The position numbers and the translations under genes were made by a program. This document shows, piece after piece, positions 46,552 through 54,861 of a stretch of 64,000 nt of DNA. The notes beneath the pieces were generated by a model. The model did not search any database, was not told where the DNA came from, and was given only the letters and a program-made list of their open reading frames with translations. Every line of letters starts with the position of its first letter. Within the stretch, counting starts at the first letter, position 1. The DNA is from Rhodomicrobium sp. (GTDB lineage Bacteria > Pseudomonadota > Alphaproteobacteria > Rhizobiales > HXMU1428-3): assembly GCA_021604665.1 (NCBI GenBank), contig BQJK01000003.1, positions 370,461 through 434,460 of the forward strand, in the 5' to 3' direction.

Positions 46552-46785
46552 ATAGGCTATAATTTGATATGTTGCTTATTGGGTTCGCTCACATAGGGGC
46601 AAGCTATTATTTGTTGCGCTTTCGCAAGGAAATAAGGCCCTGCATCCTTTAAGCTGGTTGCGATACTGCCTCTGTAGAAATGGGCCGAAAAACGCTGTAA
46701 ATGTTACCAAGCCTGACGCAGAGCTACTTGTTGTTTGCGCCGAGCATGTCACACTCTCCTTCTGATGAACAGGGTATTTTGATTT

Positions 46786-48057
46786 ATGAAAGCCGATGAA
46801 AAAATAGAGAAATATGATGTAGCACTCGTCGGCGGCGGGCTGGTTGGGGCGGTAGCGGCGCTTTCGCTGTCGCAGTTTACTGACCGAGATTTCAAGCTTT
46901 TGCTGATTGAGAGGCCCGATTTTGCGTCACCTAAACGCCATGAGGGCCGCGCTTATGCGCTGTCTGAAGGGTCGCGCATGTTGCTTGAGATGCTTGGCCT
47001 ATGGCAGGCGATTGAGCCTCATGCCCAGCCAATTGAAGAAATTGACATCACTGATAGTGAGTTGGAAACAGTGTTTCGGCCTGTGTTTCTGCATTTTGAA
47101 GGTGAGATCGCCATGGGGCGGCCTGGAGCTTACATTATTGAGCATGAGGTGCTGGCTGAACCTATTTATGATCAGCTGTTTAAGGCTCAGAACATACACA
47201 TCCACACTGAGGGCGCTTTCTCGGGGCTTGAGACAGGAATTGAGAGTGGGCTTGATGCGGCGGAGCTGTTATTTGATGATGGCAGTGAGACAGCGCAGGC
47301 GCTCTTTAAGGCTGATCTGGTTATAGGCGCAGATGGGCGGGGGTCTCGGGTGCGTGATTTTGCGGGCATCAAGACCTTTACCTCTGACTATAACCAGGAT
47401 GGCATTGTTGTAACGGTGGAGCTGAGACAACCGCATGGCGGTAAGGCTGTGCAGCATTTTCTCCCCTCAGGGCCATTTGCTATATTACCGCTCACGAATG
47501 ATCGTGCCTCCCTTGTTTGGACAGAGGCGCGGGGCGTGGCGGCTGAAATGTGCGCGCTTTCAGATGATGAGTTTATTGGCGAGGTGAATAAACGCTTTTC
47601 ACCAAAGCTTGGGACCGTGGCGCTCTCTGGGCGGCGGGGGCATTTTCCGTTATCTCTGCTGTTGGCGCGCTCGTTTATTGGGCCGCGTGTGGTGCTGATT
47701 GGCGATGCCGCGCATGGGGTGCATCCGCTTGCCGGGCAAGGCATGAATATTGGCTTTCGGGATGTGGCGGCGCTAACGGAGATCCTCGTTGAGACGCGGC
47801 GGCTTGGGCTTGATATTGGCGGTGATGTTGCGCTCACTAAATATCAGACCTGGCGGCGGTCTGATGGGGTTATGTCTGCTTTTGCTATGGATGGGTTGAA
47901 CCGGCTATTCACTGCGGAGGCCTCATCATTGCGAGAGTTGCGCGGTTTTGGGCTGCGTTTGGTTGACCGGCTACCACCAGTGAAAGATTTTTTCGTGAAA
48001 GAGGCGGCCGGTGTTAACGGCGATGTGCCAAAGCTGATGCAAGGTCTTGAGATTTAA
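46786..48057 (+). CDS. UbiH/UbiF/Coq6-family FAD monooxygenase
   Basis: 423 residues. FAD-binding VALVGGGLVGAVAAL at the N-terminus, RAYALSEGSRMLLEMLGLW (ubiquinone-hydroxylase family segment), GADGRGSRVRDFAGI (DG motif) and VVLIGDAAHGVHPLAGQGMNIGFRD (GD motif). Likely hydroxylates the ubiquinone ring during biosynthesis; which carbon cannot be told from this sequence (ubiH, ubiF or ubiL type). ATG at 46786 with AGGGT upstream. Confidence 0.92.
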   Translation: MKADEKIEKYDVALVGGGLVGAVAALSLSQFTDRDFKLLLIERPDFASPKRHEGRAYALSEGSRMLLEMLGLWQAIEPHAQPIEEIDITDSELETVFRPVFLHFEGEIAMGRPGAYIIEHEVLAEPIYDQLFKAQNIHIHTEGAFSGLETGIESGLDAAELLFDDGSETAQALFKADLVIGADGRGSRVRDFAGIKTFTSDYNQDGIVVTVELRQPHGGKAVQHFLPSGPFAILPLTNDRASLVWTEARGVAAEMCALSDDEFIGEVNKRFSPKLGTVALSGRRGHFPLSLLLARSFIGPRVVLIGDAAHGVHPLAGQGMNIGFRDVAALTEILVETRRLGLDIGGDVALTKYQTWRRSDGVMSAFAMDGLNRLFTAEASSLRELRGFGLRLVDRLPPVKDFFVKEAAGVNGDVPKLMQGLEI

Positions 48058-48075
48058 AGGGCTGGCGGCTTGAGC

Positions 48076-48135
48076 TTGCTACCTTGCGGCCAAATCTTGC
48101 TAGCTTGCGGCCAATCTTTCTACCCCGCGGCAAGG
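48076..48135. repeat. Three-copy ~21-bp tandem repeat across a gene end
   Basis: TTGCTACCTTGCGGCCAAATC (first 20 bases at 48076), TTGCTAGCTTGCGGCCAATC (48097) and a degenerate third copy from 48117. The last copy covers the stop codon of the PdeM-like gene. Confidence 0.7.
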
Positions 48136-48851
48136 CTATGGCGCGGCAGCGGGAAGGTTCTATATTGATCGACAGCTTGCACCATCAGGTCGTCATAATC
48201 AAAAAACGGCAAAAACTCATCGCTTAAGATATTGCGGGCACAGAGCTTACCGCCAAATGAAGGCATTATCAGCCGTTTGCCGTTTGAGACAAAACAGGGG
48301 TAGCTGATTTCTTTTTGCAGGTCTTGCCCCCCGTATTCGCAGGCGATTTTGGCCATAGGATACATGCCGCCTGCAATCTCATAAGCGACGGGGACATTGC
48401 GTGGTTGTGCCCTGAAATCGAAATTACCATGATTGTATGATGAAGCGCGGATGCCGCCTACAAGGCTTGGCAAATGGCGAGACATGCCGCCTGCAACCCA
48501 AATCCAATCAACCTGTTTTTGAATATCATAGAGGATGTTCAGGTCATTCCCATGAATGTGGTAGGGGTCATCGAGCCGGCGGAACGGGCGGCCAATGGCG
48601 ATGACTTGTTTAATTGCATGGGTGTCGATGAGAGCGCGGATTGCACCTAACAACTCACTGGCCTGAGTTTTCAGGCTGGGTTGTAGCATCGCACTTAAGG
48701 AGCCACCGCTGCGCAAGTAGAGGTCTGAGACAATCAGGGTTGCCTCCTCTGGCCAGATGAGCGCACCTGTTGGATGTGCGATAAAGGTTTTATCGCACAA
48801 GGGGAGATGCTCTTCTCGTCTGTTGATTTCGCGTAGCAGATACTCTGCCAT
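48120..48851 (-). CDS. PdeM-like (ligase-associated phosphoesterase) protein lacking metal ligands
   Basis: 243 residues. The framework follows PdeM/YkuE-like calcineurin phosphoesterases: ALIWPEEATLIVSDLYLR, QVIAIGRPFRRLDD, WIWVAGGMSRHLP, VAYEIAGGMYP, YPCFVSNGKRLIMPSFGG. The usual ligand motifs are changed: DLHLEKG reads DLYLRSG, GDSFHD reads GRPFRR, GNHD reads AGGMS and GHLHP reads GGMYP. Only the first Asp remains, so metal-dependent hydrolysis is unlikely. The DNA-repair helicase and ligase genes that usually accompany PdeM are not in this window. It is intact, so a structural or regulatory role, rather than decay, is possible. The assignment rests on pattern similarity. Confidence 0.72.
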   Translation of the reverse strand: MAEYLLREINRREEHLPLCDKTFIAHPTGALIWPEEATLIVSDLYLRSGGSLSAMLQPSLKTQASELLGAIRALIDTHAIKQVIAIGRPFRRLDDPYHIHGNDLNILYDIQKQVDWIWVAGGMSRHLPSLVGGIRASSYNHGNFDFRAQPRNVPVAYEIAGGMYPMAKIACEYGGQDLQKEISYPCFVSNGKRLIMPSFGGKLCARNILSDEFLPFFDYDDLMVQAVDQYRTFPLPRHSLAAG

Positions 48852-49148
48852 TTAATGCCTCGTCGCACTTCAATTAAACTGGTGTTTGCCTTAAAGGCTG
48901 ATAACGCGGAACATAATGGAGAGGGGCGCTTTGGGCGCCCGAGATGAACGCCTGTTTGAAAGCTATATAGACTGTTTAGTGATTCGGTTTCTTTAAAAGA
49001 CTAACAATGGTTTTGGCTTGTCACAAGAGGATTTAGAGGCTTTACCCGATAAGGGCTAGTGTGGGTTTTCAGCTTTGTTTATAGTGCCGCTATTGCTGAG
49101 TGAATTGCAGTTATCTGGTTGTCTTAAACCGCTTAAAAGGAACAGTTG
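48852..49148. other. Divergent intergenic region
   Basis: 297 bp between the PdeM-like gene and the DUF6460 gene. One compact hairpin GGGCGC-TTTGG-GCGCCC (48924-48940), no T-tract. No gene seen. Confidence 0.45.
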
Positions 49149-49424
49149 ATGGATAAGTTTTTTGAAGGATCTGCCCTTTGGACGATTATACGCCTGGTTA
49201 TAATTTCTTTGATCGTTGGGGTGGTTTTGGCGACCTTTAATCTGGATGCGTTCGACCTTATCCAAAAGCTGCGTGAGCTTATTCGGTATTTCTATAGCTT
49301 TGGTTTTGAGGCGCTGCGCGGGGCGTTTGAATATTTCCTGGTCGGTGCTGTGATTGTATTCCCGATCTGGATAATTTTGCGGTTGGTCTCTGTGGCTGGC
49401 AACAAAAATGATGGCGGTAAATGA
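49149..49424 (+). CDS. DUF6460-type small inner-membrane protein
   Basis: 91 residues from the ATG at 49149 with AGGA upstream. Two membrane helices (IIRLVIISLIVGVVLATF and YFLVGAVIVFPIWIILRLV) around an amphipathic middle (DAFDLIQKLRELIRYF). Short conserved protein of alphaproteobacteria, function unknown. Followed by a terminator. Confidence 0.82.
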   Translation: MDKFFEGSALWTIIRLVIISLIVGVVLATFNLDAFDLIQKLRELIRYFYSFGFEALRGAFEYFLVGAVIVFPIWIILRLVSVAGNKNDGGK

Positions 49425-49494
49425 TCTGAAGCCGTTTCCACCCTTGCAATCGAAGCCTTGATGAGTTGATTAAACGCCCTCATTCAGACCCAAA

Positions 49495-49534
49495 CTACCC
49501 ACCTCTGACCATCGCAGAAGGTGGGTAGCTTTTC
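49495..49534 (+). terminator. Terminator after the DUF6460 gene
   Basis: CTACCCACCT / AGGTGGGTAG arms with an inner TCTG/CAGA stem, followed by CTTTTC. Confidence 0.8.
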
Positions 49535-49605
49535 TAAAGGCTTGTGTGTTTTGGAAGAGGGGTGTGTTTTGCGCTGGTTTGAATATGTTTGCGCCTATTC
49601 GAGGC

Positions 49606-49953
49606 CTAGAGAATTTCAAGCACAGCTTCTGGCGGCCGGCCGATGCGGCCTTCTTCATCGTTAAAGACGATTGGGCGCTCTATTAATTCAGGGTGGGCTG
49701 TCATCACGGTGATGATGGCTTGTTCTGAGAGGGCCGGGTCTGCCAGCTCCAGGGATTTATATAGTTTTTCCCCGGTGCGCAGTAATTCCCTGGCTTCAAT
49801 GCCTAGTTTCAGCACCACTTCCTCTAGTTCATCTGCTGTTGGGGCGTCCTCTAGATAGAGGCGTATTTCTGGCTCAATGCCTTTTTCTTGCAATAGGGCA
49901 AGGGTCTGGCGGGATTTGGAGCAGCGGGGGTTATGATAGATGGTGACAGACAT
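49606..49953 (-). CDS. arsC: Arsenate reductase (glutaredoxin type)
   Basis: 115 residues from the ATG at 49953 with AAGGGAAAC upstream; the longer frame to 50043 adds 30 unlike residues. Catalytic Cys in YHNPRCSKSRQTL, a LLRTGEKLYK arginine segment and ERPIVFNDEEGRIGRPPE, the family C-terminus. Reduces arsenate to arsenite with glutathione/glutaredoxin. No arsB/arsR neighbours, so a housekeeping ArsC-like reductase is also possible. Confidence 0.93.
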   Translation of the reverse strand: MSVTIYHNPRCSKSRQTLALLQEKGIEPEIRLYLEDAPTADELEEVVLKLGIEARELLRTGEKLYKSLELADPALSEQAIITVMTAHPELIERPIVFNDEEGRIGRPPEAVLEIL

Positions 49954-50197
49954 TTCTGTTTCCCTTTTCGCTTGAGGGGCGGGTTTTAGTAACATTATGG
50001 CCGCCAACCTTATTGCCGTAGGGGGAGCTTGTGTTGACCTCAAGTTTTTAACTCAAGTGTGTGCACAAGTTTGCGCGAGAGGGGCCCGTGCATTACTTCC
50101 CGGTTTGGCAACTCTGTTTTTCTATGAAAGTTACGTCTGATATAGGCTGTTAGTTGCCTAACTACAAGAGATAAGGGCATAAGCCCTGATACTAAGA

Positions 50198-50240
50198 CAA
50201 AAAGCCGCTGCTCTTAATATGTAGAGCTGCGGCTTTTTGT
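50198..50240. terminator. Bidirectional terminator after the caspase-like gene
   Basis: AAAAAGCCGC-T-GCTCT pairs with AGAGC-T-GCGGCTTTTT. It lies between the caspase-like gene stop and arsC start. Confidence 0.85.
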
Positions 50241-50284
50241 TGTTTGTTCGCCGTATGGCCAATTGGATAGAGCGTATGTTTTGG

Positions 50285-52018
50285 CTATTTGCCAGCTGCT
50301 TTTCTGACGGCTGCAACGGTATTGGCGCCAAAATTGCCATCTACGCCGCCAGAGTAATAACCATTCTTTTTGAGAATGCGCTGGAATTCACGGCGGAAAT
50401 CTTCTGGCCAGACGGTGTAATTGCCGGTCATCTGATCAATGGAAAATTGGTTGCCAGAGCGGACAGCTTTATATACGGCTTCTGCTCCTTTTTGTGGGCT
50501 GCGGGCTGTGCCTCTACCAGAGGCATACATCCAACCGGTGTTGTGCAAGCCTTGTAAATCACCTGCCTCGCCGGCTTTTTTGTAATAGTAGAAAGCTTTG
50601 GCGTAATCGATGCTGACGCCTTTGCCGGTTTCATACATCCAGCCGAGGTTCGTCATGGCCAAGGGTTCACCAAGGGCTATGGCTTTTTCATATAGCTCAA
50701 CAGCTTTTTTATAGTTTATGGAGACAACATTACCTTTGGTATACATCCAGCCAAGGTTGTTAATGCCCATACGCTCGCCAGCGTCAGCCGCCTTTTGGTA
50801 ATATTCAAAGGCTTTATGCAGATTGCGTGCGGTGCCATAGCCATTTTCATTCATCCAGCCGACATCTGTCATGGATTGAGCATGGCCTTTTGCGGCTGCT
50901 TGCATAAACAGCTCCAGGGCTTTTTTGAGGTTTTTGCTTTTACCGCCGGTGCCATATTGATAGTTTTTAGCAAGATTATAAAGTTCGCTTGCCGGCTCAT
51001 TTGAATGAGGGATGTTCAGGTCAGGCTTGGGCGGCGTGAGGGTTGCAACAGCGCTGCCTTTAAGCTCTTTCAGCCGGGCTTGGGCGAGGCGATAGAAAAT
51101 GCCGTTATGGCATTCAGTTAAGAAGGCTTCGACCTGAGCTTTTGTGGCTGTGGTGGCGATTTGCGGCCAGATAGAGCAGGCCGTTGTTGCTTTGACGGCT
51201 GGTGTCTGCTGGATAACCACATTGTTCACGACCTTTTTGGGGGCGATGAAGTAGAAGGGGTCACCGCTGATGGAGCCATAAATAAATGGCTGTTGGCGGC
51301 GGTTCGTGGTGCGGATGACCTGATCTCTTACTTTACGGAATAGCAGGCTAATCTCAATACCGGGTTTTGTTAAAGTTTGCGCCAGCGCTTCAGCGAAGGG
51401 GCTGTTTTGGCCTTCGCCATCTTCAGCCACAGTGCCATGCTTTGAGGCGTAAACAACGAGGCTATCACCAAGCGGTTCAACCGGTGCCAGGCCGCGAGTA
51501 ACGCTGCGGGTGCGGTTGCCAGCCAGTTTCATTTGGGCTGAAAACGGATTGTTACGGCAGGCATCTAGCAGGACAATGCGCAAGCGCTTTGCGCCTTCTA
51601 GGGCCGTGGTGACAAGATTGAGAGTGAGAGCTTCATGGTCCAGATCTCTATCCCGGCGCAGTTCTGCATCGTTTGGGATGAGGTAGTTGCGACCACTCAT
51701 CTCAATGCCATGACCGGCGAAATAAACGACGGCAACATCTGAGTTGTCAGCTTTATCCGCAAAATTTCGTACGGAATCTCTAAGGTCATTAATGCCTAGA
51801 TTTGTTTTCAAGGTGACGTCAAAACCGATGCTGCTGAGAACAGACGCGATGCGGGTGGCATCTTTGACGGGATTTGGTAGCTGTGAGGCGTTATTGTAAT
51901 CGGAAATACCGATGACCAAGGCAACCCGGCGCTGACCTTCTGCGGCATAACCTGGCGTGAGCGAGGTGAGGGCAAAGGCGACTGTTACCAAGAAAAAGAA
52001 ACTAACTGCGCGGCGCAT
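50285..52018 (-). CDS. Caspase-family (C14) protein with Sel1 repeats and a peptidoglycan-binding-like tail
   Basis: 577 residues. A signal peptide (RRAVSFFFLVTVAFALTSL...YAAEG) sends it out of the cytoplasm. The caspase-like domain (~30-265) has the dyad His103 (YFAGHGIEM) and Cys154 (LLDACRNNPF). Residues ~345-525 hold about five Sel1 repeats of 36 residues, e.g. AMTNLGWMYETGKGVSIDYA. The last ~45 residues (FQRILKKNGYYSGGVDGNFG) are a peptidoglycan-binding-like motif. Metacaspase-like proteases with Sel1 repeats are common in alphaproteobacteria; the target is unknown. The AGGAG site is eight bases before the ATG. An unlinked gene, about 150 bp from pyrD. Confidence 0.93.
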   Translation of the reverse strand: MRRAVSFFFLVTVAFALTSLTPGYAAEGQRRVALVIGISDYNNASQLPNPVKDATRIASVLSSIGFDVTLKTNLGINDLRDSVRNFADKADNSDVAVVYFAGHGIEMSGRNYLIPNDAELRRDRDLDHEALTLNLVTTALEGAKRLRIVLLDACRNNPFSAQMKLAGNRTRSVTRGLAPVEPLGDSLVVYASKHGTVAEDGEGQNSPFAEALAQTLTKPGIEISLLFRKVRDQVIRTTNRRQQPFIYGSISGDPFYFIAPKKVVNNVVIQQTPAVKATTACSIWPQIATTATKAQVEAFLTECHNGIFYRLAQARLKELKGSAVATLTPPKPDLNIPHSNEPASELYNLAKNYQYGTGGKSKNLKKALELFMQAAAKGHAQSMTDVGWMNENGYGTARNLHKAFEYYQKAADAGERMGINNLGWMYTKGNVVSINYKKAVELYEKAIALGEPLAMTNLGWMYETGKGVSIDYAKAFYYYKKAGEAGDLQGLHNTGWMYASGRGTARSPQKGAEAVYKAVRSGNQFSIDQMTGNYTVWPEDFRREFQRILKKNGYYSGGVDGNFGANTVAAVRKAAGK

Positions 52019-52168
52019 TCTTCTTCTCCTGAAGCTGTGTGAAAAAGGTCTGAATATACACTGATTATTTTACGCAAAAAACGGGCTAATTGAAAGGCCT
52101 GTTCTTCGGAAACTTGGGGGCTGGTGTAATTTCATCCCGCTTCGACCTTCGGCTGAATGACGGGCGGC

Positions 52169-53257
52169 TTATTCTTCCGGCAGATTTGCCCATTTTTCAG
52201 CTGTGCGGCCGCGAATGCTGGCAAGGGAATGAAGGTTTTCAGCGTCGAGCCTGGTAATCAGCCCTTTTAGAATGTCTCGAACCAGGGGCGGGCCTTCATA
52301 GATCATGCAGCTATAGAGCTGGATGAGGGTGGCGCCTGCTTCAAATTTCATCCAGGCGGTTTCAGCATTTTCAATACCGCCAACGCCAATGATTGGCAGG
52401 GCGCCGCCCGTGATAAGGTGAGCTCTTGCTAACATGCGGGTGGAGCGGCGGAATAGCGGGCGGCCTGAGAGGCCACCTGCTTCTCTCGCGGTTTTGGATT
52501 CTTTCAGGCCGCCTCTCGCGAGGGTTGTGTTCGAGATAATTACCGCGTCTACATTATGCTCCATCAGCCGGTTGAGAATGGGGGTTAGCTCATTATCTTT
52601 CAGGTCCGGGGCAAGTTTGACAAAGATAGGACGGTGTTTGCCGCCTTTATCAACGATGCGTGTGCGCTCGGTCATGAGGGTTTTTAACAGCTCCCCCAGG
52701 GCATCGGGGCTTTGGAGGTCTCTTAAGCCTGGTGTGTTGGGGGAAGAGATATTGATGGTGAAATAATCTGCGACACCCTGGAATGTCTGGAAGCCTTCAA
52801 GGTAATCTTCGACCCGGTCCCGGCTGTCTTTATTGGCGCCAATATTGACCCCGATGACGCCGTTCATATTGCGGCCCTGCAAACGATAGAGGGCTGCTTC
52901 CTGGCCTTCATTATTAAAACCGAGGCGGTTGATGATGGCGCGGTCTTTTGGCAAGCGGAATATGCGTGGTTTAGGGTTTCCAGCTTGTGGCTTTGGCGTG
53001 AGAGTGCCGACCTCTACAAACCCAAAGCCGAGGTTTAACAGCTCGTTGGTGACTTCGGCGTTTTTATCAAAGCCGGCGGCCATGCCAAGCGGGTTTTTGA
53101 GTTTAAGGCCCCATAATTCCTGATGGAGGCGTGGGTCATCTGGCGCGCAGGAGAGCTGTGGCAGGTTGGCTTTGAGCGCTTTTATGGCCAGGCCGTGGGC
53201 TTTTTCCGGGTCGCACATGAAGAGTGCTGGTCGTGCTAATTTGAAAAAGTTTACCAC
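52169..53257 (-). CDS. pyrD: Dihydroorotate dehydrogenase (quinone), class 2
   Basis: 362 residues. Features of the membrane-associated class 2 enzyme: N-terminal helical extension (FFKLARPALFMCDPEKAHGLAIKA), NPLGMAAGFDKNAE, FVEVGTLTPKPQAGNPKPR, NISSPNTPGLRDLQ with the catalytic-base Ser motif, and IIGVGGIENAETAWMKFEAGATLIQLYS for FMN phosphate. Oxidises dihydroorotate and reduces ubiquinone. The start is a GTG at 53257 with AGG seven bases upstream. 46 bp after the DUF952 gene, likely cotranscribed. Confidence 0.97.
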   Translation of the reverse strand: MVNFFKLARPALFMCDPEKAHGLAIKALKANLPQLSCAPDDPRLHQELWGLKLKNPLGMAAGFDKNAEVTNELLNLGFGFVEVGTLTPKPQAGNPKPRIFRLPKDRAIINRLGFNNEGQEAALYRLQGRNMNGVIGVNIGANKDSRDRVEDYLEGFQTFQGVADYFTINISSPNTPGLRDLQSPDALGELLKTLMTERTRIVDKGGKHRPIFVKLAPDLKDNELTPILNRLMEHNVDAVIISNTTLARGGLKESKTAREAGGLSGRPLFRRSTRMLARAHLITGGALPIIGVGGIENAETAWMKFEAGATLIQLYSCMIYEGPPLVRDILKGLITRLDAENLHSLASIRGRTAEKWANLPEE

Positions 53258-53303
53258 GTGATTGCCTATCTCGTTGTATTTGGAATGTTATGGGTTGAGA
53301 GGT

Positions 53304-53639
53304 TTAAAGAGGGGAGATGTTTTCGCCCGCTTGATTTTTCTCTATGGGCTTTTCCCACGAAATGGCTGCTGTTGGCAATGGGGCATATAAATGCGGGAAT
53401 AGAGCGCCGCCGCGAGAGGGTTCCCATTTAAGATCCGGGCCGAGAGTTTCTGCGTCTATGGCGATGAGGAGCAGGTTACTTTTGCCCTGATAATGTTTGT
53501 TCAATGTTGCTTGCAGCTGCTCTTCCGTTGAGAAATGAATGAAGCCATCTCTTAGGTCATCAGCGGAGCCATTATAGCGGCCTTCAGCTATGGCGAGGGC
53601 CCAGTCTGCTTGTTCGGCAATTTTATAAATTAAGGTCAT
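53304..53639 (-). CDS. DUF952 family protein
   Basis: 111 residues with the DUF952 signature YKIAEQADWALAIAEGRYNG, GFIHFSTEEQL and EPSRGGALFPHLYAPL. Small cytoplasmic protein resembling ADP-ribose-handling (RNA 2'-phosphotransferase-like) folds; function not established. Often placed upstream of pyrD in alphaproteobacteria, as here. Confidence 0.92.
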   Translation of the reverse strand: MTLIYKIAEQADWALAIAEGRYNGSADDLRDGFIHFSTEEQLQATLNKHYQGKSNLLLIAIDAETLGPDLKWEPSRGGALFPHLYAPLPTAAISWEKPIEKNQAGENISPL

Positions 53640-53896
53640 TTGTGTTTCGTTTCTTCATTTGCGTGAGGTTCTGTGTTGGGGCGGCTGGAAGTGTTTTTTA
53701 CCTATGTCTGCTTTTTTTGTGAAGTTTCATTGGGTTGGCTAATTTGTCTTGCGGTTGGGTGGTTTTGTTATTTTACGGGGTGCCTTTGGCGGGCGTAATG
53801 ATCAGCATAAAGACAATTCAGGTTAACTCGCATTGGTTGAAATTATTTCTGTATTTTGTGTGAAAACTGCGCTAGGAAGGCATTAATCCCTTTAAT

Positions 53897-53910
53897 AGGA
53901 TAATAATCCT
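53897..53910. promoter_or_regulatory. Palindrome AGGATAATAATCCT before the HTH regulator
   Basis: A perfect dyad 24 bp upstream of the regulator ATG. It may be an autoregulatory operator; inference from position only. Confidence 0.4.
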
Positions 53911-53933
53911 CTTTCCGCTTAGGTGGTTTTGAC

Positions 53934-54572
53934 ATGATTACACATGATGCAATCTGGGCTGCAATTGATAGTCTTGCAGCACGTTATACGCTTTCTCCTT
54001 CTGGTTTGGCGCGGGCTGCTGGCCTTGATGCCACAACTTTTAACAAATCAAAACGTTTTACTGCAAGTGGCCGAGAGCGCTGGCCGAGCACTGAGAGCCT
54101 GGCAAAAGTACTTGAGGCGACAGGCGCAAGCTTTGATGAATTTTTGATGCTGATGGCTGCAACCAACCCGAGAAATGGCATATTTGGTAGCACTGTACCG
54201 TTGATTGATATGGATTTGGCTGCTGATGATAACATGTTCGGCCCTGAGAGATTGCCGGTTGTGGCGGAGTGGGATGAGATCAATTTTCCTGAAGTCGCCG
54301 ATGCGGATATGTTTGCGCTTGAGGTGGTTGCTGATGAGTATGAGCCGGTTTACTGGGCGGGAGACATTTTGATTTTATCCCCCGGAGCTGAATTGCGGCG
54401 GGGTGACCGGGTGGTGATTAGATTGCGCTCTGGTGAGGTGCTTGTTCGGCAGTTTATCTCTCGCTCTGCGCGGAACCTGGCTGCTGCACGTGTCGTTGAC
54501 CAGAAAGATGACGCGAAAATAAAGGTGACCGATATTGACTGGGTGTACCGCATTATTTGGGTAAAGCAGTAA
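53934..54572 (+). CDS. XRE-type HTH regulator with degenerate S24 (LexA-like) domain
   Basis: 212 residues. N-terminal HTH (~18-75: LSPSGLARAAGLDATTFNKS, WPSTESLAKVLEATGASFDEF), linker, then an S24-like fold (~105-212: MFALEVVADEYEPVYWAGD, RGDRVVIRLRSGEVLVRQF). The usual self-cleavage residues are not seen: the S-M-x-P serine position reads E-Y-E-P, and no lysine sits at the expected strand, so it is likely a non-cleaving ligand- or signal-responsive repressor. ATG at 53934, with AGGTGG upstream. Target unknown. Confidence 0.85.
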   Translation: MITHDAIWAAIDSLAARYTLSPSGLARAAGLDATTFNKSKRFTASGRERWPSTESLAKVLEATGASFDEFLMLMAATNPRNGIFGSTVPLIDMDLAADDNMFGPERLPVVAEWDEINFPEVADADMFALEVVADEYEPVYWAGDILILSPGAELRRGDRVVIRLRSGEVLVRQFISRSARNLAAARVVDQKDDAKIKVTDIDWVYRIIWVKQ

Positions 54573-54861
54573 GCTTTGACTATAGAAATTTGCTGCTTGC
54601 TTCCTAACTATATTGTATATTATGGATTAATAAAAAATTAACTAAATTTGTTGCTGACCCTGCGTTTTACAACTACAGTTGCTTTATCAGTGTAGTGATA
54701 GTTTGTGTTCTACTTATTATCTGGCTGATAAAGCAGGGGGCTGGCCAGTGGTTTGTTTGGCGTGGTTTAGTGGGGCCCTGCCTGAGTTAAGTTGTGGTGT
54801 AAAGAATAAACAATTTTGTTCACCATTACTGCTGCGGCAGGGATATTTTTTCTGGGTTGCG

